The notes beneath the pieces are model-generated. The model made no database searches. It was not told the DNA's origin and saw nothing but the letters and a program-made list of their open reading frames with translations. From Onchocerca lupi (Eukaryota; Nematoda; Chromadorea; Rhabditida; Onchocercidae), in the NCBI GenBank assembly GCA_028564675.1, contig JAOVVO010000058.1, positions 62,001 to 126,000 on the forward strand: a stretch of 64,000 nucleotides of DNA, read 5' to 3'. Shown piece by piece: positions 26,601-38,895 of the stretch. The translations under genes and the position numbers were made by a program. Every line of letters begins with the position of its first letter. Position 1 is the stretch's first letter.

Positions 26601-28555
26601 TGTGTGCTCCGCAACGCTCCAGCGTAATGACTGACTTGACGGCACTGTTCCATCTTCCATCAATGTTGCTTTAAATTGTGATATTACTGCCGGACTGTGT
26701 GCGTTCAGAAACAATCCGCAACCGCATCTGAAACATTAATCTTTGTTAAAATAATCAGTTTAATCACTAAAAAATATTTTGTAAAATGGATTAGTAATTT
26801 CAGATTTTTGTCACAAGCAATAAACTTGAAAAACCAAGAAACATCTAAAATAAAAATTTCGCTGATATATATATATATATATATATCATAAATTGATTCC
26901 TCAGCTTTTAAATTTTATTTTGACTAAAAAGTTCAATATTTTACTGATTCCTTCACACCAGTTGCAATAATTATTAGAACGATTTCGTTAATTTGTAGTA
27001 ATCGAACATGACGCTGCTGCTAATTGCTGTCCCTTTTAATTGGCAAAATGTCAACATAGCTTTGTCTTATATATCAGTCATGCTCTAAATCTGGTTTTTC
27101 TAACTTGGTCTTTGTCTCTCAGTGTATTTCAACAAAATAGATTTTTGAGCAGTTAATAAATAAAGCAACGAATTAAATTCGAGGAAAATCTTTCTCACCA
27201 ATTTTTCTCATTTTTCAATTCTTTGCATTATGAAGCCTTTGTAAATTGTTATCTTTCGTAAAAACAAAAAACCATTTTACAATTTTCATACTATAAAACT
27301 TTTTATGGTAGTGAAATTTTCCAAGATTTCCTTCAAAGCTATTACTTACTTGTTCGTCCCAAAAGTTGGAATGTATTTGATGCATTCCCGCTTTAGAAAC
27401 ACCTGTTCAATCCACGGTCCTTTCAATTTTTCGGTCTAAAAGAATATTTGCTTCATCTATTTATTTCACAAAACCATCATCAGCATCTGTTTTTCATAAA
27501 AAGTAATCGTAACTGTTGTTGGATTTTTTGTTTAAAAGTATAATAATAAAATCGACATCGGTTAGTCGATCCCCTGCGTAGATAATGAATCAGGTTTCAG
27601 GATCTCAGATTACGGCACAGAAATAATAGTTTCAATTTTTCATAATTCAATAATTCAAAATCGATCATGAAAGACATAAAGACTAACGAGCCTTGATTAA
27701 TTTTATTCGCCTATGATGATTCATAAGGTTTTTGATGAACTGTTACTAATTTGTTGATTATTTTCTATATTTTGCTGCGACCATGTAAAAATCACAAGTG
27801 TTAGAACAAAGTAAATTTCAAATATCTTTATTTTTTAAATTGATAGCTGCTATTCGAGAAATTGATTTAAAAAATTATTTGTTTTTCTTTCTGGAATTAT
27901 TTCTGATCTTTCACATATTAAACGAACTTACCAATACATGCACAAAAAGTTCAGGTCGATCGAATAGCTTGGAAGATCGTTTTTGTTTGACATTTTCCAT
28001 GGCGTAATAATTGTTTGGAGCATTAGTCAAGGAATAAAATTGCTGTCCGCTTATGGAATTACGTGGTGCTGTGCAGCAGAAAGAATTTAACGAGCTGGTT
28101 CTGGAAATTTATCCAGAAATTTTCATTTCAAACTCAAGACGAAATTTTGAGTTGCCATAGTAAAAACTTTATCATTGAAATAGATCTTAAGCTGGTGAGA
28201 AAGAAAATGTTAAATTCCTGTTAAATTCCAATATCTATTCATTCATTTCTAAACGAATTAATCATACAGAAAAGGAAAGTGGTGTGTATAATAGAATAAC
28301 CAGCATCGCTAGCATCAATATTGTGCAAGTTTTACGTAATACACGTTGAATAAATTTTAAAATTCCCAAAAGTAAAGAAAGATTTCATTTCAATAGAATC
28401 ACATAGCTACAGGCACATAGAAGTTTTTCTGCTTTATCAAGAATTACAACAAACCTTTGCCTTTCATCGGAACTGAAACCATCATTTGAGTCGTCAGGAA
28501 TAAATTCAGCATTAGAAACCGAAGCAAAATCTTGCATTTGTCTTGAAGGATATTT
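15863..28555 (-). CDS. TRPM-family cation channel, about 30 exons
   Basis: This is a divalent-cation channel subunit of the melastatin TRP family, related to nematode gon-2/gtl-1/gtl-2/ced-11. In protein order: an N-terminal TRPM homology region (KRECIKYIPTFGTNKCGCG; ITVHGGITNFE; AGIDAGVVRQVATALDEAG; CAVLEGGTCT; IVCDGSGRASDLIAFAHRHV), ankyrin-like helices (LTLVWNRVDIARS; FPFNDLMLWAVL; GEEGMAKALAA), then six transmembrane segments. S2-S4 are at 20263-20963, the pore at 19710-19899 (LYGEVYAGEIDICG) and S6 at 19321-19423. The TRP helix follows (QQVWLFQRYEQVMEYE, 18658-18808), then LHDFEEDC and a coiled coil (17130-17486). The tail ends SHVEPDD with no kinase domain. Every join closes in phase from 28555 to the TGA at 15863, 1548 codons including the stop. 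The linker exons 23232-23609 and the extreme 5' end are the least certain. The exact worm orthologue is not resolved. Confidence 0.93.
18940..19202. repeat. Duplicated 80-bp element with a hairpin between copies
   Basis: Copies at about 18940-19022 and 19121-19202 share most bases in register, for example CAACGTTTCAAGT-type starts and the shared core TTCAAATAGGCG. Between them a perfect 14-bp stem (19029-19042 with 19057-19070) encloses a 14-nt loop. The element lies in the TRPM intron between the S6 and TRP-helix exons. Confidence 0.75.
21896..21930 (-). other. 35-nt intron of the TRPM gene
   Basis: The interval starts GTACTTTTT and ends TTCTTCCAG on the minus strand. Removing it joins exon 21931-21981 (CQILLADLWHGGLGIK) to 21754-21895 (SNLKVILALAFPPSILLL), which matches the TRPM pattern of a short pre-S1 helix followed by S1. 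Reading through uses another frame for the first part and loses that match. Confidence 0.7.
26865..26886. repeat. (TA)11 microsatellite
   Basis: A pure dinucleotide run within the TRPM intron between the exons at 26559-26727 and 27350-27435. Confidence 0.9.
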
Positions 28556-29732
28556 CTTGAAAGTTTTTTCGGCAAAAAAGGAATGAAGGGAAAATAAGAT
28601 TCTGACCTTATTTTTCTTGTTCTTTAATTTTATCAAGCGAGAAGAAAGGGTGAAAGTTGTTGCCTTCGATAAAAAATTTCTAATTGAAAACAAAAAAGCA
28701 CTTAATTTTAATCTCTCTACTGATTAGTCATTATGTAAACGTTCATTTAGAGTACAGTAAAATTATCAAAAAGATAGATACCACAAACATTTGATAGCAG
28801 TAACATATTTGCTGTCTATTCATTATCAAACCTTCCCGAAAAAAACCTGTTCCCGACATTTTCATCGATCCCACCCTCTCTTTGCATTCTTTTCTTCTGC
28901 GATCCATCATTTTGCGATGAAAATTAAGTGACAAAAGAAGCGCTGCAAAATTAGTAGACAAAACAGTGCACATATAAATACTTTTCTCTTTTGATAACTT
29001 TTAAAATAAACAAGTAAATTAGTAAATTACTTGCAAAAGTGTAAAAAAATGGATAGGTCGTTAACATTGGCGACACTTAATCGCAAGTGTAAATATAACA
29101 AAAAGTTGAAATAAATTAATCACTAATTAACATTGGCACATGCATTACATAACAAGAAATGCGACTGAGGTTTGTTCATTCTTTCTTACTTTTTTTTTTT
29201 TCATTCCAAATCGTCTTCCGCTATATTCTCTGTGAATCATTCCAGAACTTTGTTTCATAATCTTCATTTTATCACCAAAAAATGGCATACTGTATCTCTC
29301 ATATCAATTGCTTGTATTCTGTAATGACAAATTTTCATTCCTCCCAGCTAATGGATCAACAACAAGTCTGAAGACATAGAATCTATCGAATTTTCATTTC
29401 AATGAACGATAACTTCGGCAACTATTTTTGTTGGAATAAACATACACTTTATACGGAAAGGTTTCTGCTTCAGAATGAAATCAATCCTTCTTAGGAAATA
29501 TTTTGAACAAAGTTCTGATCCGTCAAAATCAAAATTGTAAGGTTATTATAAATAAAGTTAAAAAACAGAGAAGAAAAATAAAATAGGAATAAAACAGAGT
29601 AAAACGGCGAAATAGAACAGCAAAACAGGATAAGCTCTTATACATTCAAGCCAGTTGATTGAATTAACTCACAAAATGGTCGATGAAACAAAAACTGCCG
29701 TAAGTAAATTTATCAGCTTCTATCAGTAATGT

Positions 29733-29786
29733 AATTGAACTAAATCATCTTGATTTTTATACAAATCAAGATGATTTAGTCCAATT
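29733..29786. repeat. 24-bp hairpin with a 6-nt loop
   Basis: Positions 739-756 pair perfectly with 763-780 (add 29000). After one A:C mismatch, five more pairs follow (733-737 with 782-786). The loop is TTATAC. The hairpin is far from any coding exon. It could be a small-RNA source or a short inverted-repeat element. Confidence 0.7.
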
Positions 29787-30483
29787 CTTCCAATTTTGCA
29801 TTCATTAATAAACTGCCTGACAGTTAACAAAATTCTTGGCTTTTTCAGTCAGTTAAATGTCGAGTATTAGCTGAATGACACAGGTAAAGTGACAAATTCA
29901 ATATCACATAATATCATCATTTTTATACACTTTCATACAATGCTTATACCACTTGAGTAAGACACTTGACTTTATTAAAACTGTTTAATTTTTATTTTTC
30001 ATGGATTTTATATCCAAATTCTACAATCGAACAGTCGCTTCGAATCACTGTTTCGATCACAGCCTTCTACGACAGCAAAATAAGAAGACAAAAGTTAAGT
30101 AGGGGAATTCTGAAAAGTCGACTTTTATTTTGAAAGTTCAAAGTTCAAAGGAATTCAAAATTGGATGGATTAGCGAATTTAATGGAACAAAAATGACTCT
30201 CGAGATGCCATCTAGATTCTAAATTGGCCATACAAAACTTAATTAATGTGTAATTTATTTCGAAGATGAATAGGTTATTGCGGTGATTCCTGAACGATCG
30301 TGATGATTCAGCATACTTTTTAATTCCAATTTTTTAATATAACAATATCACCTTCGTTGATTTGCAACGCTTGAAGGAAATCAATGAGAACATTACAATA
30401 ATATTTTCTCATAAAAATGGCCTATATAGTTGGATAAGATCGTAAGACAAAAAGTTCAATTGTCGAATTAAATTTAGACTTAC

Positions 30484-30612
30484 TTGTACTTGAGAATTCT
30501 CTTGTTCTTCTGCAACCAAATTTATTTTGAGTTCATAACGGTTTTTTGAAGGAATTTGCAGACAATAAAACCGAATTTGATGAGTCGAATCGATCATAGG
30601 TATTATCTCCAT
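30484..30612 (-). CDS. Possible first coding exon of the TRPM gene, or a separate small gene
   Basis: From an ATG at 30612, 43 codons (MEIIPMIDSTHQ to ENSQVQ) run to a strong GTAAGT donor in phase 0. Residue use is coding-like. The next suitable downstream acceptor is at 28555/28556, where the TRPM exon (KYPSRQMQDF) also begins in phase 0. This exon could therefore add 43 N-terminal residues across a 1.9-kb intron, giving about 1590 aa. It could instead start an unrelated short gene, or extend upstream, because the frame is open there. Confidence 0.4.
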
Positions 30613-33554
30613 TGGAACAATTAACTGCTATCCTGGTATCTTTCGTATTGTCGGCTTTACTTGAAGGCTATTTACGGACATGTAATTTTCAAAGTATTCA
30701 TCGATTTTATCTTCATCATATCATCCAATGCTTTATACTTCATAAGAATTCACACTACTATTTTCATTTTATAATCTTTCTAAAAGTAATTTAATCGTGC
30801 ATATTGATTCTGCAATCGTATAGATTACAGAGGTTAAAAGCATAGAGCATCAATCGCAACTTCAAAAGTAATAATTAATTCAAGTTTCAAATAAAACCAA
30901 ATGCTTGGAACAATCATATTTTCAGACAATTGAAGCTTACATTAAAAAATATTTATATATTTATAGAAACTGTTGCTCGACTTTATTTTATAAAATCTCC
31001 ATGTTCACCTTATCAAAAACATATGAGGCTATCTTTATAATAATTCATGATTGATTTTAGCTTCGTGAAATTCAAATGATTCTAAAATTTAGTAACAATT
31101 CAGGTAAATCGTCTAGAGTGTGCATTTGCGAATTCGATGTGGAGATTCTTTATCAACGATGAATTCATTGCTGGGTTTAAAACTGCCGCGATTTTCTTTC
31201 ATTGATACAGCATTTGCAACTGTATAAAATCATTAAAAATTAGAAATTTCTGGTAGTACAGAAGGAATGAGCTCAAGACTATCTAAATGTAATTTAGATG
31301 AAGAAAAAAATTATCAAGCGGCAATCTGATTACAGTGTAGCTAATCAAAGCTTCCCGATCTTAGCCTTTTCTGAATGATAGACATCTCTTCTATGTTTGA
31401 AATCGCAAGGTTGCTAAGGTCAACCTTTTCGATATGCAACTTGCTTAATACCTTCTACACCTATAGTTTATGCAATATTTCTGCAGTTGGATCATCCATC
31501 TCTACATAAACCATTTATGAAACAATCTCCGCTTCCTTCGTGTCTGAAGTACAACAAACGACATAATGCCAGAATGCCACCTACCATCATTGTGACATGT
31601 TGAAGAGGAACTTGATGGCACATAACCAGAACTTGGAATGGGGAGAAAAGTAGAGAAGCCAGCAAGAAAATGGGCATATGCACACGTCATTCTTCTTTCT
31701 AGGTTTGTTGCTTAGTTCCTAATTTGAATTGTCCAACAAGCGATGACCACTCAAATTTATTCGTCTAAACTGATCAGACAGGATATGAAGCATTACACCA
31801 ATAACTGAAGAAACATGCATAACGTTCATTTATTCAATTTACAATAAAAATACAAATTTCTTGTTGCTGTTTAAAAAGCATATTAAGAAATGAATCAAAA
31901 AAAAAAAAAAAAGAAAAAAAAAGAAGCTTTTAACGCGTTTCATTCAAATACAATCAAACACAAAAAAATGCACGCAGACACACACGTAAAAAATAAATGT
32001 AAGACTAAAGTAACTCTTTTCGCAAACTTTTTCTTCTGAAAATTCGGAACTTTCTATTCTTTAAGAGTTGTAAATAAAAATCTGTTATCAATACAGAAAT
32101 AAGAAAACTTCAGTTATCTCTCCTACATAATTAGATCCATCAATCCTCTAAAAGCTTATTAATTCAATCCAATCCAATTAATCAAAAAGTTAACTTGATA
32201 TAATTCTTCACAACAAAGGAAAACACAATTGAAAGAAAAAAAAAAAGGAAAATGTAAAACATGGTGCGCACCAAAAGCTTGCAAGTAAATAAGGAACCAA
32301 AAATATGGACCAGAAATGGGCAAATATATTTTTAATTTTCGTATAAAATTAAGGCTATTTCAGGGAGAAACAAGGCGAACATGAAAGGAGCATAGAAGAG
32401 CGTACAAAAAGTCCCAAAAATACCGAAGATCTGAAATTTCGAATTAATTCATATAAAAAGTATATCAAAAGAAATATTCTATTCCCACTAAGAACGAAAT
32501 TTATATAGTTCACAAAAATCTGCTTGGATATAAAACAAATCCAGTAAACAGAAAATAAAATTAAAAGAAGAATTGAAGAGACAAATCATTTCAAAAAGAA
32601 GCATTAGACTCCAAACAAGGGAAGGATTAGGTACGAACGAAATTAAGTTATTTACTTCAGAATGCAATAAAATTAAGTTTGCATATAATAAATTTTTAAT
32701 ATCACCCAGTTCAGTGTAATGCAGCTTAAGAAGGATGACATATCTTTTTTGAGCAGGACAGTAGTTTGGAAAGATAATCGCTTGAATTACTTAAATTAGT
32801 AAAAACTACGTATTCAAAGTATGCATCAACTGACAGCAATATAAAGAAAATTGGTACCTATATTGATCAATATGTGATAATCAATAGAGAGGAAGTTTCG
32901 TTTGTACTTCTAGTGATGGTTTATTAATACAGTGTTAATAACTAGAAAGTTTACAAAGAGGTTATGAACATCTATTTTTAATCGGAGTAGATCTTGAACT
33001 GTATGATAAGTTGATGAAAGAAGTCGAACTTAGCTATCTGAGCTGTCTTTATTTGATAATTGGTTTTGCACACAGATAAACATGTTCATCAGTGATTCTC
33101 ATTTAAATGTTTAAAAATAATCACACTCTAACATGCATTTCCGACCTAAATTTCATTTTACATTCCCGGTCATCAAAAAATTTCTCCCAATTAAAATCAT
33201 AAAAGCCCACTTTCTAAGTAACTATATTTCAATTGAAATCATAAAAGTGACACTTTCCAATTCACTATTTAGATTCTAAAGAATCCCATAAAAGTGAAAA
33301 TGAAATGTTAAAGTGCTACAGAATAGTGTAATGACTGGAATCAACAAAAACGAAACACTGAGTTTCAAGAAAAGAGATTTTTGTCGCAATATGATAATCA
33401 TCATTAATTTTAACACATTAAAAAATTAAAGATTCAGAGAAGGATTATATGTGACGTCCTTCTTAAGTTGAATTAATGGTACAAAAATATGAAATACTGA
33501 ACTGAATGAAACATTATGTAACTCTGTTTGCCAAAAGAAAATGGAAGAGCACAT

Positions 33555-35775
33555 TTAACAGCATGACAATCTACCTATTGTTACATTACTTTGCGGTTCT
33601 GCAGGTCGTATTGTTGGTTGTTTCATTCCTTCGTCCTTAACTGGCATCTATAAAAATATTGCGTATTATGCAACACCATTATTATATATTCTTCAAATAT
33701 TTAATCACCATATATTTAAAGTGGCTTAATTAATAATTAATTGATCCACTCGATATGGAAACAATGTTGGAGCATTTTGCTAGAAAAAAATTTTTCCCGG
33801 TGAACGATTCTAGATTTTCCAAAATAGATAGGAGATAGTGATAGGAGATAAAGAAATCTAAATGTAATTTAAGAGAAACACCTTAATATTATTTTCCTGT
33901 ATTATTTATCCTAGTTTTTTTCCTAGTCTAGTATTATTTTTTTTTTTGAGCATAAGGCATTAACATCTACTAACGCATAACAGCCTATTCATCACTGTAT
34001 TATTTCTGCCATTCTGCACGCATTGTTACTCTAAATATTTATCGAAATATGAAGTTCATAATGTCACTAATAATGTTGAAATACGACATGGTATGCATGA
34101 ATTTTGGGCAGGAAAAGCATCAAATGCCTTGCTCAGGGCTGTCTTCAACAGAAAATGCTGTCAGCAGATCATCAGGTTATAATTCTCCCTGGTTAAACAG
34201 TTATAAACATTTACCTTATCAAGAATAGCTTCGGCGAGATCATAGAATGCTTTATCAATTTGTATATTTGCCTTGGCAGATGTTTCCAGAAACCTAATAC
34301 CATGATCGCTGGCTATTTTCTCTCCTCTTTCACGAGATACTACTCTTCGCTCTGCCATGTCACATTTATTACCCAATAACATCTTTTCCACATCTTCCGA
34401 TGCATGCTAAAATAAATTTTACGAAAAACTTTGCATTATTTTAAATTGTGACATTCGATTAATAAAAAAATATTACTTTTTACACCTGAAAAAGGATCCA
34501 TGAATTTACTATTTATCATCTTCTTAACTTGAGAGCTGAAGATTTTCAGCTATTGGGATTGATTAAAATTGGCATTTTCACAAGTATGAAATTTCGAAGT
34601 CGAAGTAAGATGAATAAATAAGGAATTAAAGGAGTTAATCCTCTTTATTGAAGTAGTTTCTTGAGTTCGACAAAGAGCTTTAAAGATAATCCCTTTTCTC
34701 ATGAATGCTTTTGCTCGTGCGAAAAGAAAAGTTGATTAGAAATAAAAAAAAAAAAGAAAAAAAAAACACACAAATCACCTCATCAATATTCCTTAACCAT
34801 TTAGCAATATTATCGAAACTTTTCGCGTTAGTTATATCATAAACTAGCATGATACCCATCGCACCTCGATAATACGATGTGGTTATGGTGTGAAATCGTT
34901 CTTGTCCTGCGGTATCCCTGTAAAGAAGTCACAATAGAAATGAATTACAAATGAGAATATATATGCCTACCCATTAAAAAAATTCAAATTTAAATCTGTT
35001 ATTTACATAGAAGAATTAACAAAACACATAATATCGATTAGATAATCATTTCTTTAACTTTAGTAATCACTGTCTGTGAATGAAAACATCGACTCGGTGG
35101 TATTTTAGAAAAGTAAATATGGTATGTTCGTTGAATAAAGCAACAACTCAGCAAATCATGAAACATCATGCACTATGCCGCGAGTTTGATACCAGAAAAA
35201 AAAATGACCAATTAAATGGCTCAGTAGATGAACAGTTACAAAACTCGGTATTGATCTTGTTCAGATCAATACCAAAAAACATATTATGAAGTCACAATTG
35301 TCTATTGGAGGATGATAAAAATTTACCAAATCTGTAGCTTAATTTTCTTTCCTTTCAACTCTATTGTCTTAATTTTGAAGTCGATGCCTGTAAAGTTACA
35401 AATTAGTATTAATTTTTTTTTTCCTTTTTTGAATATTCCAGAATTAAAATCGATCAAAAAGTTTAAAATTTTAATAAAATTTGTATGGACTTTCACAATA
35501 ATATGTAATAATTAGACTGCTTAGAGATGGTGAAAATCCTAATTTTAAAGCAATGGATTATCCTAGCTTAATCCCTTATTTGAAAATTACTCAAGGAAAT
35601 GAACCTTTGTATTGAACTAACGTTTTGATAAAAAAAAAGAGAACCAACCTATAGTAGAAATGAAAGTAGTATTGAAAGCATCATCGCTAAACCTATATAA
35701 AATACACGTTTTTCCAACACCGCTGTCACCAATAAGCAATAGTTTGAATAATAAATCATACTGCTTTTTTGCCAT
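33555..35775 (-). CDS. rab-10: RAB-10 small GTPase
   Basis: A complete 203-aa Rab of the Rab8/Rab10/Rab13 group. Exons are 35649-35775, 35327-35387, 34779-34917, 34215-34406 and 33555-33647; all phases close. It has the P-loop GDSGVGKT (16-23), the switch-I segment FNTTFISTIGIDFK, WDTAGQE (63-69) with catalytic Gln68, NKCD (122-125), ETSAK (150-154) and a C-terminal CC (202-203) for double geranylgeranylation. The first 118 residues follow worm RAB-10 almost exactly. The hypervariable tail (174-201) is diverged and ends GRLSCC. Rab10 directs basolateral recycling from endosomes and Golgi-to-membrane transport; this is family knowledge. An acceptor-like CAG ends 9 nt before the ATG (35785), a plausible trans-splice site. 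Upstream lies a 5.9-kb gap to apr-1. Confidence 0.97.
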
Positions 35776-36611
35776 TATTACTACCTGGAATTAACCAAAA
35801 TCATTCACTTTCACCTGAAAATATATTGTAAATTCTGATATAGACGTCAATGAATCATCTCTTACGCGACGTAATACAAGATGTCAAATCATGTAGCGAA
35901 ATGATGACATTTTTAAAAAGAATGTATAACAGTCATCTAGCGGTACGACTTCTTCTCTGGCGATTTTTACAGTTCTTCAAAAGAAATCCAATTCATGGGA
36001 TTTTGCTTGTAAAAGATATTTTCTAAGTTTTTCCGTAACAAAAGTACAGAAAAACTAAATTGATATTGCTTTATTCCTAAACATATGTAGAAGTTTACAA
36101 CTAGGATTGACATTTCTGTATTTTCACTCTTCAAAGTTCAATTCTACGGAAACAGATGCTTTCAGAAAAATCGTATGGAAGCTGTGAACTGGAATGATTT
36201 CAAGAGTTGTTGTGGAAAAGAGCATTGGAAATGCAAACCAACCATGAATAATTGCGTATGCCCTGCTACGATAAATGTAGGGAAATAATTCTCATACCTT
36301 ACTGAATCGATCTTACCACTGTTCATGGGATTGATTCATCGCATTTGAAAAAGAATTGCACTGTACGAAATCATTTAATGGGAGGGAAAATTAGTAATGA
36401 GAAGGTCTAATCAAACCAACAATTTATACTTCACCCCTTGCATGCAACATAAACTTCTACCACTGGAAATGATAAATCTAACAAGGATAACTCACTGAAT
36501 CCTTCAGACATCTGATATTCCGCGGTTGGTCGGAATTTTTTCCAGTAAAGTTCGCAATTCTGTGAATCAGTGAATTGTTTCGAGAAAACATTTCTTTTTA
36601 TTCAAGTGGCT

Positions 36612-36652
36612 AGAAAGTGGCATACTATTTTATCAGTAGTATGCCACTTTCT
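36612..36652. repeat. 15-bp perfect hairpin, 11-nt loop
   Basis: AGAAAGTGGCATACT (36612-36626) is exactly complementary to 36638-36652. It lies about 840 bp upstream of the rab-10 start. Confidence 0.8.
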
Positions 36653-37445
36653 CTGCGTTAATTTGTAATTTTAATTTCTGGATCGATTCCACAAAGTCTT
36701 ATAAGAGGATCGATACACAAGTTAAAATTGCAAATGTAACATATTTCAAGCCATTAAATGAGAAGAGAATTCCTTGCAAGTGTCATTTCAACTCTAACAT
36801 TCAACCGATAAGGATGTCAAACTATTTTTTTCAATAAATAGCTGTCTTTTATTAGAGAAAGCCTAACCGACTGAGATTTATTGCATACAGATAACAGGCA
36901 ATTCGCATTTCAGATTAAAAACAAAAGAAAAATTCGAACGCGAAGTCCAGCGAAATTTGTCGTCCGCACTTTTCCACTGCTACTGCCATACATCTTCACA
37001 TCCAAAACAGACAATGCATGCACTTACTTGCATATGCAGTGATGCATGCATCTACTATAATCATGCATGCACACGCACGCACATATACATAGATGTGCAG
37101 CACAAAAGAAGCACAAGGAGAAATACATTTGCGAGAGGGAGATGGAAATCAATATGAAAGAGATGGGTTGGCATGCTAGGCAAAATGTCGCCACTGGATG
37201 ACAAGAGCTGTGACATAAGCGAACAGACATGTAGCAACAGCGACAGAAGATGCGACTATTTGTGGAAGTGCAACGTGATGCCTGTTTGCCTGCGTGCAGA
37301 TACAAACTGCATGCATGCCAGCAGTAGTCTCAGCTATGCTAGAAAGTCTAAACGTTCAGGGAAAGATCAAATATTCTATCCATTCCCATGAATCAACTCT
37401 AGTACACATATCATGATGATCTCTGCTATTTTATTTCTATACATT

Positions 37446-37505
37446 AACATCATTAACATCATCATCATTATCAGCAATCACATCGTCATCATCATCATCA
37501 TCATT
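37446..37505. repeat. Imperfect CAT/ATC trinucleotide microsatellite
   Basis: Runs of ATC/CAT repeats, with interruptions (AACATC, AGCAATCAC), culminate in a pure stretch near 37486-37503. Confidence 0.85.
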
Positions 37506-38828
37506 TTGATTTATTTCTGATCATTTGCTTACTCGTTTTGATTATTCTCTTATCATTTAGACCATCGAAATTGATAATAATTTGATAGAGGAAAGAAGAA
37601 TTTACAGGTATTCTTGACAGATGAGATCATCATGAAGCAAATAGAGCGTAACATACTGCTGAATATATTGTAGAATAGATATTTCCACTTCTATACCATT
37701 CGAAAGATGCAAGCCCAATATTATTGAAGAGTAAAGGAATGGTGATGTGAAAATAGAATGTGAAGATGATAATATGTGTCAGAGTGAATCTGAAGGAACA
37801 ATCGATGGATGATGGTACTGGAAGTTGTTAAACATCGTTCATCATGTAAAAGAAATCTTTACTGATATCATTCCTGCTTTCATAAAACGAACTAACATCT
37901 CGCTCTAAATATAGCACTGATCAGTAGCTGTTATCAGTTGACGTAGGAAATGATTTTGTGATGTTTCGTTAGAAATTGAATTATCTTCGAAAGTGCTCAT
38001 ATATTTCACATTCAAATGAAATTGTATGATGATACCAAAAAACTTCACAAATTAAATCGATATTGCATGCTCTGATGTATATTGATTGGTTAAATCTCAT
38101 CTGCATTACTTTCCTGGGATATCTCAAATAAATAACATTATGCATTTGTGCGAAATTCCATTTCCATGAAGATGGCTAACTCGCTTAAATTAACTATAAC
38201 CTACTATGTCAACAAATTCTTTTACTATTTTGAGAATCAGTTAAACTTGTTAAAACTCACTGGTCAATATTTAGCCAAGAAGAAAGAAGTCAATGAGAAA
38301 AATGAAACGATTATTTCCTTTAAGGATTTAAATAATCCATATTTCAAACTTTTCTTCATCCGAATATCACCAATTTAGTAATAATAATTTCCTTCATATC
38401 TGCAACTTAGTTCCAATCTTTTCTTTTTTAGAATCTTATATTAGCGAATTCCATAAATAAATTAGTAAGCTAACACTAAATATTGAAAGTTCCTTTTTTA
38501 AAGTTCCTAAAAAGAGTTCTTAAAATCTGCTGGCTGTAAGTAATTCAATCCTTCATATTATAATGAAATTTTCAAGATTAATGAACATTTGTGAATAGAA
38601 AGAGATGAATTCATATTGTTAAGATATTCGTTCGGATCGGATAAAAAATGTAAAATCATATAAATTGAAAATGAAATGAGAAATTGGAGGAAAAATGAAA
38701 AATCAGTTCCAGTTGTATCAACGCGCGCTCAGCTGCAAAATGAATGAATGATTGCATTGCCGAATCTCTCACATACGCTGTAAAATATTTATATGTGAAT
38801 TTCTACATATGATGTCGTAGATGTACAA

Positions 38829-38895
38829 ACAAGTGCTTATAAATATATATATATATTTATCTATTTTATTCATTTATTTACTTATAAGCACTTGT
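38829..38895. repeat. 14-bp stem with a long A+T loop
   Basis: ACAAGTGCTTATAA (38829-38842) pairs perfectly with 38882-38895 around a 39-nt loop containing TATATATA. Confidence 0.75.

Larger units (their letters stand above)
28556..33554. other. TRPM upstream region and rab-10 3' flank
   Basis: Apart from the candidate exon at 30484-30612 there is no firm gene. A 63-codon minus-strand frame at 31492-31683 begins with a signal-like hydrophobic segment (IFLLASLLFSPF) and contains a GTAGGT donor after CACAATGATG, so a stray exon is possible but unsupported. A hairpin lies at 29733-29786. The segment 31890-33500 is very A rich and looks like untranslated or intergenic DNA. Confidence 0.4.

Noticed and set aside
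34161..34214. Read-through stop after rab-10 exon 4
   Set aside because: Retention of the intron would remove the prenylation CC; the spliced last exon at 33555-33647 restores it.
37024..37391. Overlapping Cys-rich frames on both strands
   Set aside because: Cys/His content follows from the CA- and TGCATG-rich island; no splice support and no conserved Cys spacing.
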